A stretch of DNA of 30,915 nucleotides, from contig DBYH01000012.1 in NCBI GenBank assembly GCA_002310095.1, positions 1 through 30,915 of the forward strand, given 5' to 3'. Positions 21,563 through 30,135 of the stretch are shown here, piece after piece. The position numbers were made by a program, and so were the translations under genes. Source of the stretch: Firmicutes bacterium UBA1191 (lineage in GTDB: Bacteria > Bacillota > Clostridia > Peptostreptococcales > Anaerovoracaceae). Each line of letters starts with the position of its first letter. Within the stretch, counting starts at the first letter, position 1. Below the pieces are notes generated by a model that worked only from the letters and a program-made list of their open reading frames with translations, searched no databases and was not told the DNA's origin.

Positions 21563-22576
21563 TTATTTGTTCTTAGAGCGGATAACAGCTTTCTGTATCT
21601 CTCTGTAAAGTCCGTATAGCACTCCCGCGATCGGCCATACGATCCAGGTGAACTCCCATCTGCCTGTGATGAAGCTCCAGGCAAAATATACCGCCAGGAC
21701 AACGATCCAGTAGATTCCGTCGTTCCTGCTTACCTTCTTGTTCAGCCTCGTGTAATCCCCTTCCTCGAGAAGCTTGTTGAAGCCGCCGTTTATGGTGCAC
21801 GTCAGCACGATCATCTTGACGCCGACAGACGCGAGCGCGAGCAGAACAGCCACTCCCACTAAGACGAGCATGCCTGCTTTTTCCATGCTGTCCATGCTGT
21901 CCATTCCGCTCATGCACGAAATGATCAGCAGCGGAATAACGGATACTATGCACAGAACTATTCCTACGATGAGCACGCGGCTATGGGTTTCGGAGTATCT
22001 GTCCTGTCTCTCTTTGACCATTCCGCTGACGCCGTATTCAGTTTCTATGTTCAGTTCCTCAAGGTATTCGAACTTCTTGCCTTTCATCCCCACGCTCAGG
22101 AACATGGCCACTGCGATAGCGGCCATTATAATAAGTACGCATACCCCGACGGCAACCGCCGTATATTCGCTTACGCCTCCATTGCCTGTCGCGGCCACTC
22201 CCAGAAGCAGAATCAGGATTATGGGCGAAAGGATGCACAGCATTACGCCTGTTGAAATAGTGCGGGCTGCCTTTGCATTATGGTCGAGAAAGGCGTTGGC
22301 CTCTTCAATGGATACGCTGCGGACCGTCTCAACAAGATCCCTGTCTACCGGTTCGATTTCCATAGCCGGTCTGTCCTCGATCTCATCCCTAAGCAGATAG
22401 TCCGTAGTCACGCCGAACACCTCGGCCAGCTGCAGAATCTTCTTCATGTCCGGAATGGCCTGGGCCCCTTCCCATTTGGATACGGACTGCCTGGACACGC
22501 CCAGCTTCTCCGCCAGCTCCTCCTGGGACCAGCCGTTCTTCTTTCTGTTTTCAATTATCTTGTCTGCTAAAATCAT
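21563..22576 (-). CDS. XRE-family regulator with C-terminal membrane domain
   Basis: This 337-aa protein has an N-terminal helix-turn-helix (residues 1-62; KLGVSRQSVSKWEGAQAIPDMKKILQLAEVFGVTTDYLL). After a linker come several TM helices (pairs near 105-165 and 200-265, then two near 290-325). Such membrane-embedded XRE regulators are common in Clostridia and may sense envelope or small-molecule signals; the signal here is unknown. GGGGG lies 5 nt before the ATG. Two identical 14-bp boxes 26-61 bp upstream of the start (22602-22637) are candidate operators for its own control. It converges with the Hsp70-like gene across a shared terminator. Confidence 0.88.
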   Translation of the reverse strand: MILADKIIENRKKNGWSQEELAEKLGVSRQSVSKWEGAQAIPDMKKILQLAEVFGVTTDYLLRDEIEDRPAMEIEPVDRDLVETVRSVSIEEANAFLDHNAKAARTISTGVMLCILSPIILILLLGVAATGNGGVSEYTAVAVGVCVLIIMAAIAVAMFLSVGMKGKKFEYLEELNIETEYGVSGMVKERQDRYSETHSRVLIVGIVLCIVSVIPLLIISCMSGMDSMDSMEKAGMLVLVGVAVLLALASVGVKMIVLTCTINGGFNKLLEEGDYTRLNKKVSRNDGIYWIVVLAVYFAWSFITGRWEFTWIVWPIAGVLYGLYREIQKAVIRSKNK

Positions 22577-22601
22577 TTTGTCCCCCTTGTTGGTCTGTAC
22601 C

Positions 22602-22637
22602 GTTGCTTACGCATAGCTTTTCTGTTGCTTACGCATA
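22602..22637 (-). promoter_or_regulatory. Duplicated operator-like box upstream of the XRE gene
   Basis: The 14-mer GTTGCTTACGCATA occurs twice in the same orientation (22602-22615 and 22624-22637), 22 bp apart, or two helical turns. Its position just upstream of the regulator suggests autoregulation. No strong promoter overlaps it. A possible extended -10 element (TGCTATAAT, -10 at plus 22749-22754) lies farther upstream on the same strand, giving a leader of about 165 nt. A 13-bp palindrome (CAACCG-G-CGGTTG) lies at 22705-22717. I see no gene in 22577-22972. Confidence 0.55.
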
Positions 22638-22837
22638 ACTGTTTTCTGTCTCAACAGTACACTCTTAAGCAGTTGCAGACCACCAACCAGTCCTTTCAAT
22701 TTGTCAACCGGCGGTTGCAAATGCCCCAATACCGCCGTTCCGAGCTTCATTATAGCACAAAAGCAGTCCGGCTATTGGTGATAATAACAAAGCAAGTGGA
22801 TAGACAAATCCCGGCTTGTGCATATCCGCGCACATAA

Positions 22838-22884
22838 AGGCTCCGGGCGCTCTGCACCCTCGACCGGGCGCCGCTCCGGAGCCT
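22838..22884. other. Long GC-rich inverted repeat between XRE and oppA
   Basis: AGGCTCCGG (22838-22846) and CCGGAGCCT (22876-22884) are complementary around a 29-nt GC-rich loop. The GGCTCCGG core recurs in the adjacent oppA terminator, so alternative pairings are possible. It may be a second, weaker termination structure for oppA read-through. Confidence 0.5.
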
Positions 22885-22890
22885 CAAATG

Positions 22891-22917
22891 AAAAACCCCG
22901 GAGCCGAAGCTCCGGGG
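22891..22917 (-). terminator. Terminator of the opp operon
   Basis: On the minus strand CCCCGGAGC-TTCG-GCTCCGGGG is followed by TTTTT. This is a 9-bp GC-rich stem with a stable UUCG tetraloop, starting about 56 nt after the oppA stop. Confidence 0.92.
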
Positions 22918-22972
22918 TCTGTTCTGCCTATTGCACCTTGTGCCTCAGATTACTATCAGACTGTGTCCTCAA

Positions 22973-24667
22973 TTATTCTGCAGGCTGAGCATACTGGAAG
23001 AAGTAGTAGCCCATTGAAGTGTATCCAATGTTCTTCATAGTCTTGTTGCAGTATACGTTGGTGTAGTAGTAAATCGGGCATACAGGGAATCCGCCTTCAC
23101 CGAAGAGCAGCTCTTCTGCCTTGTAGAGAGCCTTGTCACGGTCAGCGCCTGCATCCATGGTCTTAGCATCCTTGATAGCTGCGTCGAAGTCAGTATCTGA
23201 GTAGAGACCATAGTTGTATGAATTGCCGGTTACCATCAGCTCGAGGTAAGTGATCGGGTCATTGTAGTCCGCGATCCATCCAAGTCTGGCAACGCCGAAG
23301 TTGTGCTCACCAAGACCGTCGGTGTAAGTGTTCCACTCCTGGTTAGCCAGAGTGATGTCGATTCCGAGCACGTTCTTCCAGTCCTGACCGCAGGCTTCTG
23401 CGATTGCCTTGTGGGCTTCATCAGTATTGAAGTTGTAAACGATAGTGTCCTTAGGATCGAAAGCTCCTTCGTCAACAGCTTCCTGGAAGAGCTTCTTGGC
23501 CAGGTCGCACTTGCCTTCATAAGTAGTCAGGTCAGCGTCAGGATAGTTGTCTGACAGCCACTTGTACATTGCGCCCAGTTCTGATGAACCGAATGCGAAG
23601 TCAGCGCCGGTTGAATCAAGAATTCCTGATGCAACGAATCCAGTTGCAGGAGTCTGTCCGCCCTGGGCTACGTTGGTAACGATGTTGTCTCTGTCAACAG
23701 CGAGACACATCGCAGCTCTTACTCTCCAATCCTTGATCTTGTCGCAGTTCAGATAGAGGAAGTAAGTGCCTACATACGGATCGATGAAGCAGTCACCGGA
23801 TTCCTGCAGAGTCGCAATCATGTCCGCAGGGAATGATTCGATGAATGCCCACTCGCCTGACTGATAAGCTGACAGGATAGCTGTCTCATCAGCGGACAGA
23901 TACCAGTCGATCTCAGCAGGTCCGAGGTTGGCGACGTCATAGTACTGCTCGTTTGGAACCATCTTGATTACGGAGTCGTGAGTCCACTCTGAAAGAATGT
24001 ACGGTCCGTTTACAACGATGTTCTCAGGATCAGTCCAGTTTTCATTGCCTTCAACAACGTCTTCTCTCAGCGGCATGAGCGAAGCAAATGCGCACATCTC
24101 GATGAAGTACGGAGTATCCTGGCAGAGGGTGATCTCCAGAGTTGAATCATCAACAGCCTTGATGCCCAGCTCGCTTGGCTCAACCTCACCGGCCTGGATC
24201 TCAGCGGCATTTACTACGATGCCGTCGAGGAAGTATCCATAGTCAGAAGCTGTGTCAGGGTTAACCAGTCTCTGCCATGAATATACCCAGTCCTGAGCCT
24301 TTACAGGCTCTCCGTCAGACCACTTGGCGTCGGATCTGATTTTGAACGTGTAAACCAGTCCATCCTCAGAAACCTCGTAGCTCTCGGCCTGACCTAAGTC
24401 AACCTTAGTCGTCATAACATTTCCGCTCTCGTCCGCCGCCTCGTCGGTCGGGACGTACTTCATGAGGTTCTCAAACATATGGTTTGCATATGTGGAACCG
24501 TCTACGGAGCTGATCAGACCAGGGTCGATGGTCTCAGGTTCAGAAGCGATGCACGCCGTTGCAACAAAATCGCCATCGCCGCTGTCACTGCTACCGCTTC
24601 CTCCTCCGCATGCGGTGAATGCGAATACAGTCACCAGAGCGAGGATTAGAGCAATAATCTTCTTCAT
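22973..24667 (-). CDS. oppA: Oligopeptide ABC transporter substrate-binding lipoprotein
   Basis: This 564-aa SBP_bac_5 family protein binds peptides outside the membrane and delivers them to OppBC. A signal peptide leads to a lipobox ending in Cys20 (FTAC), then a Gly/Ser linker. The mature chain has the family hallmarks IASEPETIDPGLISS, YTFKIRSDAKWSDGEPVKAQDWVYSWQR and, later, ADYNDPITYLELM. AGGAGG lies 9 nt before the ATG. It is last in oppBCDFA, 96 nt after oppF. The gap holds two palindromes (24688-24701 and 24715-24729) but no clear terminator. A strong terminator follows. Confidence 0.94.
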   Translation of the reverse strand: MKKIIALILALVTVFAFTACGGGSGSSDSGDGDFVATACIASEPETIDPGLISSVDGSTYANHMFENLMKYVPTDEAADESGNVMTTKVDLGQAESYEVSEDGLVYTFKIRSDAKWSDGEPVKAQDWVYSWQRLVNPDTASDYGYFLDGIVVNAAEIQAGEVEPSELGIKAVDDSTLEITLCQDTPYFIEMCAFASLMPLREDVVEGNENWTDPENIVVNGPYILSEWTHDSVIKMVPNEQYYDVANLGPAEIDWYLSADETAILSAYQSGEWAFIESFPADMIATLQESGDCFIDPYVGTYFLYLNCDKIKDWRVRAAMCLAVDRDNIVTNVAQGGQTPATGFVASGILDSTGADFAFGSSELGAMYKWLSDNYPDADLTTYEGKCDLAKKLFQEAVDEGAFDPKDTIVYNFNTDEAHKAIAEACGQDWKNVLGIDITLANQEWNTYTDGLGEHNFGVARLGWIADYNDPITYLELMVTGNSYNYGLYSDTDFDAAIKDAKTMDAGADRDKALYKAEELLFGEGGFPVCPIYYYTNVYCNKTMKNIGYTSMGYYFFQYAQPAE

Positions 24668-24763
24668 AAAACTTTTCCTCCTTACAATATTCTTAAGAAT
24701 ACCTTTTTATTTAAGTAACGGAGCGTTACATAAATAACTGATTAATTTTAAACAGTATGCGTC

Positions 24764-25756
24764 CTACTTGTCAAGCAGGTGGCATGCTGCGTAATGTCCG
24801 CTGGCGTGCTCCTTGAACTCAGGAATCTCTTCCCTGCAGCAGTCCATGGCGTACGGACACCTCGTGTGGAACTTGCATCCCGAAGGCGGATTGATCGGGC
24901 TAGGAATGTCTCCTTCCAGGATCAGCCTTTCCCTCGAACGCGTTACTATAGGGTCAGGAATAGGAACCGCGCTCATCAGCGTCTTCGTGTACGGATGGAT
25001 CGGGTTCTTGTAGAGTTCGAACGACTCCGAAAGTTCCACAACGTTTCCGAGGTACATAACGCCGATACGGTCCGAAATGTGACGTACTACCGAAATATCG
25101 TGGGCGATAAACAGGTATGTAAGTCCTCTCTCTTCCTGAAGGTCTTCAAGCATGTTTACGACCTGGGACTGAATCGATACGTCGAGTGCCGAAATAGGCT
25201 CGTCGCACACGATGAACTCCGGCTCAACGGCCAGGGCTCTCGCGATTCCGATTCTCTGCTGCTGTCCGCCTGAGAACTCGTGAGGGAAACGGTTGGCGTG
25301 CTCGGTGTTGAGTCCGACCGCCTCAAGAAGTCTGTTGATCTTCTCCGCTCTCTCGCTCTTGCCATTGTACAGCTTATGAATGTCCAGTGCCTCTCCAACG
25401 ATTTCTCCAACAGTCATACGAGGGTCGAGAGACGCCGACGGATCCTGGAATATGATCTGCATCTTGCGTCTGTACGGAAGCATCTTCTCGGCGATTTTCT
25501 GCTCGTCGTCGAAGATAGGCTTTCCGTCATAGATGATGCTTCCCGAAGTCGGCTCGTACAGTCTGATGATAGTACGTCCCAGCGTAGTCTTGCCGCATCC
25601 GGATTCTCCTACCAGTCCGAGGGTTTCACCTTTGAATATGTGCAGAGAAACGCCGTCCACAGCCTTGACGGTCTGCTTGTTTCTGAAGCCGCCGCCTTTT
25701 ATGCTGAAGTGTTTCTTTAAGTCCTTTATTTCCAGGAGTTTAGTCTGTTCTGTCAT
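24764..25756 (-). CDS. oppF: Oligopeptide ABC transporter ATPase OppF
   Basis: This 330-aa ATPase has Walker A GESGCGKTT, signature FSGGQQQR, Walker B FIVCDEPISALD and the H-loop IAHD. The C-terminal oligopeptide-transporter extension (NPPSGCKFHTRCPYAMDCC) has the spaced cysteines typical of OppD/DppF ATPases, some of which hold an iron-sulfur cluster. With OppD it hydrolyses ATP to drive peptide import. Its ATG shares one base with the oppD stop (TAATG), so translation is coupled. Confidence 0.94.
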   Translation of the reverse strand: MTEQTKLLEIKDLKKHFSIKGGGFRNKQTVKAVDGVSLHIFKGETLGLVGESGCGKTTLGRTIIRLYEPTSGSIIYDGKPIFDDEQKIAEKMLPYRRKMQIIFQDPSASLDPRMTVGEIVGEALDIHKLYNGKSERAEKINRLLEAVGLNTEHANRFPHEFSGGQQQRIGIARALAVEPEFIVCDEPISALDVSIQSQVVNMLEDLQEERGLTYLFIAHDISVVRHISDRIGVMYLGNVVELSESFELYKNPIHPYTKTLMSAVPIPDPIVTRSRERLILEGDIPSPINPPSGCKFHTRCPYAMDCCREEIPEFKEHASGHYAACHLLDK

Positions 25757-26772
25757 TACTCGCTTACCTCCTGTTCATTTTTCTTGCCCATAAAGTGCAG
25801 CCAGCAGGCGGATATGTGTCCGTCTCCGAGATCCGCGTAAGGCGGCTCCTTGGTAAGGCATATCTTCATGCAGTGGGCGCATCTCGGTCCGAAGTTGCAG
25901 CCCTGAGGCGGATTGAGCAGGTCGACCGGAGTTCCTTCAATCGGAATCAGTCTCTCATGTTCATCCGCGTCCAGTCTAGGCATCGACGCAAGCAGTCCCA
26001 TGGTGTACGGGTGAGCAGGATTGTAGAATATCTCCTCATCAGTTCCCTGCTCGACGATCTTGCCGGCGTACATTACGGATACTCTGTCGCACATCTCGGC
26101 AACAACGCCCAGGTTGTGCGTGATAAAGATGATGGCCGTACCTTCTTTTCTCTGCAGGTCCTTCATCAGGTCGAGTATCTGCGCCTGAATAGTTACGTCG
26201 AGAGCTGTCGTAGGCTCGTCAGCTATCAGCAGTTTAGGATTGCAGATCAGAGCCATGGCGATCATGGCACGCTGACGCATTCCTCCTGAGAACTCATGCG
26301 GATACTGGTCCACACGTTTTTCAGCGTTATTGATTCCTACGAGCTCGAGCATTTCGATCGCGCGCTCTCTCGCTTTATCCTTCGGATAATTCTTGTCATG
26401 GCAGAGAATCGCCTCCATCAGCTGGTTTCCGATGGTGTATACCGGATTGAGGCAGGTCATAGGATTCTGGAAGATCATGCTGACCTTGTTGCCTCTGAAG
26501 TCTCTCATCTGCTCATCGTCATAGGCCAGTACGTCCTCCCCGTCGAAGGTTATGGATCCGCCTACGACCCTGCCCGGGCTCTGGAGAAGTCCCATTATCG
26601 AGTAAGCCTCGACCGACTTTCCTGAACCGGACTCGCCTACTATACCCATTACTTCATTTTCCTTGAGGGTGTAGCTTATGCCGTCTACAGCTTTTACCTC
26701 GCCCGCAGGTGTGAAGAAGGATACTTTGAGGTCTTTTATTTCAAGTAAGTTTTTTCTTTCTTCTGACATCAT
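25756..26772 (-). CDS. oppD: Oligopeptide ABC transporter ATPase OppD
   Basis: This 338-aa partner ATPase has Walker A GESGSGKSV, signature FSGGMRQR, Walker B LLIADEPTTALD and switch ITHN. The C-terminal extension NPPQGCNFGPRCAHCMKIC is cysteine-rich, as expected for OppD. GGAGG lies 4 nt before the first ATG (26772) and 7 nt before the second (26769), so the true start may be the second. It lies 9 nt downstream of oppC. Confidence 0.94.
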   Translation of the reverse strand: MMSEERKNLLEIKDLKVSFFTPAGEVKAVDGISYTLKENEVMGIVGESGSGKSVEAYSIMGLLQSPGRVVGGSITFDGEDVLAYDDEQMRDFRGNKVSMIFQNPMTCLNPVYTIGNQLMEAILCHDKNYPKDKARERAIEMLELVGINNAEKRVDQYPHEFSGGMRQRAMIAMALICNPKLLIADEPTTALDVTIQAQILDLMKDLQRKEGTAIIFITHNLGVVAEMCDRVSVMYAGKIVEQGTDEEIFYNPAHPYTMGLLASMPRLDADEHERLIPIEGTPVDLLNPPQGCNFGPRCAHCMKICLTKEPPYADLGDGHISACWLHFMGKKNEQEVSE

Positions 26773-26781
26773 TTCACCTCC

Positions 26782-28137
26782 CTACTTCTTAAGACGCGGG
26801 TCGAGTGCGTCTCTCAGACCATCGCCGATCAGATTCAGTGAAAGGATCAGAATCGTAAGAACAGCGCCCGGGAACAGCATTCTGTACGGGAATACCGTCA
26901 GAGTTCCCAGAGCGTCCGAGCAAAGCGATCCGAGTGAAGCCATCGGTGCCGAAACGCCCAGTCCCAGGAAGGACAGGAATGATTCGAGGAAGATGGCTGA
27001 CGGAATCTGAAGGCAGGTCAGTATAGCGAGCTGTCCGACACAGTTCGGAAGCAGGTGTCTTCTTATGATTCTTGCGTTCGAAGCTCCCAGCGCGGTTGCC
27101 GCGGTAACGAACTCCTGCTTTTTGAGCATGAGCACCTGGCCGCGGACGACACGGGACATGCCGATCCAGTAGAGCAGACCGAAGGTAATGAAGATACTTA
27201 CGATTCCTGCTCCAAGGGTGGACAGGGCATTTGCTATGAGACCATCGGAAGCATCGAACCATGCCTGCAGCGGATCCTTCAGTACTACCTGAAGGAGCAG
27301 CACTATCAGTACGTCAGGCACGGAATACATCAGGTCGACGAGTCTCATCATTACGAAGTCGACCGCGCCGCCGCAGAGTCCCGATATCGCTCCGTATAGC
27401 GAACCAATAATAAGAACAATGAATGCGGCTATTATGCCGACGATGAGGGAAACTCTCGTGCCGTACATAGTTCTGGCCAGAAGGTCACGTCCCTGTGAGT
27501 CGGTTCCGACCACATGCGGGAATACACTCTTGACGACGGTCAGCTCTTTGGCGGTATCGGAAGGCTCACTCGTATAGGCGAGCGGCTCCGACCCTGTTAT
27601 CTTGCCGTTGTTGATCTGGGAGTTCTTCACAATGGAAAGGTCCTTCCCCTGAAGAACGATTACGGAATCGGCCAGCTTCTGGTCAAGAGTGAAGGCATAC
27701 GTGTTGCCTTTGAATTCGAAATAGTAATCGCGCGCGTCGAGCGCCGTCATTGAACCCGGCTGAAGAGCCGTGGCGTACATGCAGTCCACCTCGTCCTCAA
27801 TGCTCTTTATCAGCAGTTCCTGAGCGGAGTACTCGCCAGGACTGAGTTTCTGCGAACTTCTGTACTGTTTAGCGTAATCGTAAGGAATGAGCGCAGGTCC
27901 AAGGAAGGCGAACAGCAGCACGAGAATGAAAACGAAGAGAGCTATCATCGAAACGGTATTTCTTCTGAACCTTCTGGCTGCGTCTCTCCAGTAGGAAACG
28001 CTCTTTCTTAACAATACAAGGTCCTCTTTCTCCGAAGACGTCGCGGCCTCGAAGTCGAGTTCGGTTATGTCATAGTCAGCCCAGACTTTGTCAGGATCAA
28101 CCTGAAACGGGCTGAATTTTGCTAGTCCCTTTTTCAT
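26782..28137 (-). CDS. oppC: Oligopeptide ABC transporter permease OppC, enlarged
   Basis: The C-terminal two thirds are a standard OppC permease: HVVGTDSQGRDLLARTMYGTRVSL, several TM helices, and the EAA coupling loop around FVTAATALGASNARIIRRHLLPN. At 451 aa it is about 150 longer than usual. After TM1 (about 62-82), residues about 91-205 form an extra extracytoplasmic region of mixed sequence (YYFEFKGNTYAFTLDQ, VIVLQGKDLSIV) that looks like a small beta-rich domain. The N-terminal cytoplasmic part (1-60) is also long. AGGAGG lies 5 nt before the ATG. It starts 9 nt after oppB. Confidence 0.92.
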   Translation of the reverse strand: MKKGLAKFSPFQVDPDKVWADYDITELDFEAATSSEKEDLVLLRKSVSYWRDAARRFRRNTVSMIALFVFILVLLFAFLGPALIPYDYAKQYRSSQKLSPGEYSAQELLIKSIEDEVDCMYATALQPGSMTALDARDYYFEFKGNTYAFTLDQKLADSVIVLQGKDLSIVKNSQINNGKITGSEPLAYTSEPSDTAKELTVVKSVFPHVVGTDSQGRDLLARTMYGTRVSLIVGIIAAFIVLIIGSLYGAISGLCGGAVDFVMMRLVDLMYSVPDVLIVLLLQVVLKDPLQAWFDASDGLIANALSTLGAGIVSIFITFGLLYWIGMSRVVRGQVLMLKKQEFVTAATALGASNARIIRRHLLPNCVGQLAILTCLQIPSAIFLESFLSFLGLGVSAPMASLGSLCSDALGTLTVFPYRMLFPGAVLTILILSLNLIGDGLRDALDPRLKK

Positions 28138-28146
28138 GGTTCCTCC

Positions 28147-29088
28147 TTATTCGTCTGATGAACTGAGTGTTATTCTAGGGTCAACGAATTTATAAGCAAT
28201 ATCAACAACCAGGTTCATGAATATAACCATCATGGAAAGTATGACCGTGGTCGCCATGATTATCGTGTAGTCACGGTTGAGAATGCTTTCAACAAAGTAC
28301 TTGCCGATACCCGGGATGGAGAACGTAGTCTCAACTACGAAAGCTCCGGCTATGATGAATGCGATCATAGGTCCGAGAACTGTAATTACCGGGATAAGTG
28401 AATTTCTGAGTGCGTGCTTAAGAACGATCCACTTCGTCTTAACGCCCTTCGCTCTGGCCGTACGGATATAATCCTGGTTGATCGCGTCGAGCATTGTCGT
28501 TCTGGTAAGTTTGGCAATGTAGCACACATCGTAGAATGAAAGAGATAGTACCGGCATTATGTAGGCCTTCCAGCTTGTCATAGTACCCGATATTGTCGGG
28601 AACCACCCAGCCTTGACTCCTAAAAATACAAGCAGCGTCGCCGCAAGTACAAATACCGGTATGGCTATGCCGAAAGTTGTCAGTACCCGTAGGAACCCGT
28701 CTAGCCACGTACCTCGTTTATACGCGGCGATACACCCCAGCGGTATTCCGAATGACACTGCAACAAGAAGTGCGAGCAGACCCAGCTTGGCAGATAACTG
28801 AAACTTGCCCTGGTGGAACAGTATGGTCTTGACCGGCGTACCCTGCTGCATCTTCAGTGAAACGCCCAGGTCGCCGTGCGCGTAGTTGACAAGGTAATTC
28901 TTGAACTGCACTATCAGCGGCTTGTCCAGGCCGTATTTCTCGTTAGCCTGCTGAATCTGCTGAGGAGTTGATTTCTCAGTCAGGAACGGGCTTCCGGGAA
29001 CGGTGTTCATGAGCACAAAAGTTATCGCCATAATCAGGACAACTGTAGCTATCGCTGCCACAATTCTCTTGAGAATGTAGATTAGCAA
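28147..29088 (-). CDS. oppB: Oligopeptide ABC transporter permease OppB
   Basis: This membrane permease has TM1 near its start (IYILKRIVAAIATVVLIMAITFVLMNTVPGSPF), KYGLDKPLIVQFKNYL, and the EAA loop RTARAKGVKTKWIVLKHALRNSLIPV. I prefer the TTG at 29088 (314 aa, beginning LLIYILKR or MLIYILKR), because AAAGGA lies 9 nt upstream and the product matches typical OppB. The frame extends to an ATG at 29127 (326 aa), but that codon has no ribosome binding site and sits in the loop of a leader hairpin (29117-29139). It is the first gene of oppBCDFA. Confidence 0.9.
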   Translation of the reverse strand: MLIYILKRIVAAIATVVLIMAITFVLMNTVPGSPFLTEKSTPQQIQQANEKYGLDKPLIVQFKNYLVNYAHGDLGVSLKMQQGTPVKTILFHQGKFQLSAKLGLLALLVAVSFGIPLGCIAAYKRGTWLDGFLRVLTTFGIAIPVFVLAATLLVFLGVKAGWFPTISGTMTSWKAYIMPVLSLSFYDVCYIAKLTRTTMLDAINQDYIRTARAKGVKTKWIVLKHALRNSLIPVITVLGPMIAFIIAGAFVVETTFSIPGIGKYFVESILNRDYTIIMATTVILSMMVIFMNLVVDIAYKFVDPRITLSSSDE

Positions 29089-29116
29089 AACATCACGTCC
29101 TTTCTTGGAGTATCGA

Positions 29117-29176
29117 TACCGTGCCATAGGTACACGGTACCGAGTTATTTTATCACAAAATCGTCACAAAAGCCAA
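29117..29176 (-). promoter_or_regulatory. opp operon promoter and leader hairpin
   Basis: On the minus strand TTGGCT (plus 29171-29176) and TAAAAT (plus 29147-29152) are 18 bp apart. The spacer holds a direct repeat TTTTGTGA-CGA-TTTTGTGA, 11 bp from start to start. The predicted transcript would begin near 29140 and fold at once into TACCGTG/CACGGTA (29133-29139 with 29117-29123). No regulator is assigned. Confidence 0.5.
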
Positions 29177-29216
29177 AATTTTTCTACATTAAAGCGTTAT
29201 GTTTGTAAAAAGATAC

Positions 29217-29239
29217 AAAACCCGCCTTTCGGCGGGTTT
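29217..29239 (-). terminator. Terminator after the glyoxalase gene
   Basis: A 9-bp stem AAACCCGCC/GGCGGGTTT with a 4-nt loop is followed on the minus strand by TTTTG. It lies 25 nt after the stop of the glyoxalase-like gene. The plus strand also has a T tract, so it could work both ways. Confidence 0.85.
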
Positions 29240-29263
29240 CGTTATTTTCTGATCATATTTACA

Positions 29264-29635
29264 TCATTTCCTCTCCGGAACTATCTCCAGCCAATACCCG
29301 TCCGGGTCCTTGATGAAATACAGTCCCATGGAGGTATTCTCGAAGCAGATGCATCCCATCTCCTCGTGCAGTTTATGGGCCGCTTCATAATCGTCAGTCC
29401 TGAAAGCCAGGTGGAACTCCTCTTCACCGATATCGTACTTCTGTGGATGATCCCTGAGCCAGGTCAGTTCCATCTCGAAGTCATTGTCCTCGTTTCCTAT
29501 GTAAACGATGATGTACGAACCGTCGGACGCGTTCTTTCTGCGCTTCTCCGTCAGCCCGAGGGCCTCTTCATAAAATGCAAGCGACTTGTCAAGGTCGCTT
29601 ACATTGTAGTTTTCATGTATCATCTTGAACTTCAT
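29264..29635 (-). CDS. VOC-family protein, glyoxalase I-like (lactoylglutathione lyase)
   Basis: This 123-aa VOC protein has two beta-alpha-beta-beta-beta units. The four metal ligands of glyoxalase I are all present: His7 (MIHENYNV), Glu56 (FEMELTW), His75 (EEFHLAFR) and Glu117 (YWLEIVPE). Their spacing nearly matches E. coli GloA (5, 56, 74, 122). It probably detoxifies methylglyoxal as its thiol adduct; the thiol used by this organism is unknown. The start at ATG 29635 has GGAG 8 nt upstream; the longer frame to 29725 overlaps the DUF1810 gene and is rejected. Confidence 0.92.
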   Translation of the reverse strand: MKFKMIHENYNVSDLDKSLAFYEEALGLTEKRRKNASDGSYIIVYIGNEDNDFEMELTWLRDHPQKYDIGEEEFHLAFRTDDYEAAHKLHEEMGCICFENTSMGLYFIKDPDGYWLEIVPERK

Positions 29636-29663
29636 GATAATATCTCCGTTCTGTGTCCCCGGC

Positions 29664-30113
29664 TTACCACATGGTCTCCTTATCCTGCCTTTGCTGTCTG
29701 CGGACAAGCTCCAGAGTCTTCTCATCTGCCTTGCCGCCGTAGAACTTGTCCAGCACCTTTCCGAACACTTCAGTCTTCGGATCAGCTTCCCTGAACAGTG
29801 TCATACAGGAACGCACCTTCATGGCGTCCACCTTGCCGAGAATCTTCTCCGCGCTTCCCTCCTGCTTCAGGAGAGCTTCGGATATCTCGATCAGTCTTTT
29901 GCGCAGGACATCATCCGCCAGATACTCCTTCGCTTCACTGAGGCTTTCTATGGCGTAGCGGTCTGATGTGCTGCTGTGACCCAGCCCCTTGATCTGCGGG
30001 AAGATGTACCAGATCCAGTGACTTGTCTTCCGTCCGCTGCTGATTTCAGCAAGGGCCTGCTTGTACGCGCCTTCCTGGGCGCTCAGAAATTTCTTCGCGT
30101 CGAATCTGCTCAT
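29664..30113 (-). CDS. DUF1810 family protein
   Basis: This 149-aa protein matches the DUF1810 family along its length. Visible motifs are an N-terminal helix (SRFDAKKFLSAQEGAYKQALAEISSGRK), the signature SHWIWYIFPQIKGLGHSSTSDRYAI, then KEYLADDVLRKRLIEI and VRSCMTLF with a C-terminal TLELVRRQQ. It is soluble, without signal peptide or TM helix. The biochemical function is not established to my knowledge. It lies 28 nt upstream of the glyoxalase gene and 22 nt downstream of the lipoprotein gene on the same strand, so the three may be co-transcribed. Confidence 0.9.
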   Translation of the reverse strand: MSRFDAKKFLSAQEGAYKQALAEISSGRKTSHWIWYIFPQIKGLGHSSTSDRYAIESLSEAKEYLADDVLRKRLIEISEALLKQEGSAEKILGKVDAMKVRSCMTLFREADPKTEVFGKVLDKFYGGKADEKTLELVRRQQRQDKETMW

Positions 30114-30135
30114 GTCCGGACCTCCGCTTTACTTC

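Noticed and set aside
24688..24701. Perfect 14-bp palindrome TATTCTTAAGAATA before oppA
   Set aside because: It is AT-rich, and a palindrome of this length is expected by chance about once or twice in 30 kb; no partner site was found.
29636..29725. Longer N-terminus of the glyoxalase-like protein
   Set aside because: It would overlap the DUF1810 gene and add an arginine-rich stretch foreign to the family; the ATG at 29635 has its own ribosome binding site.
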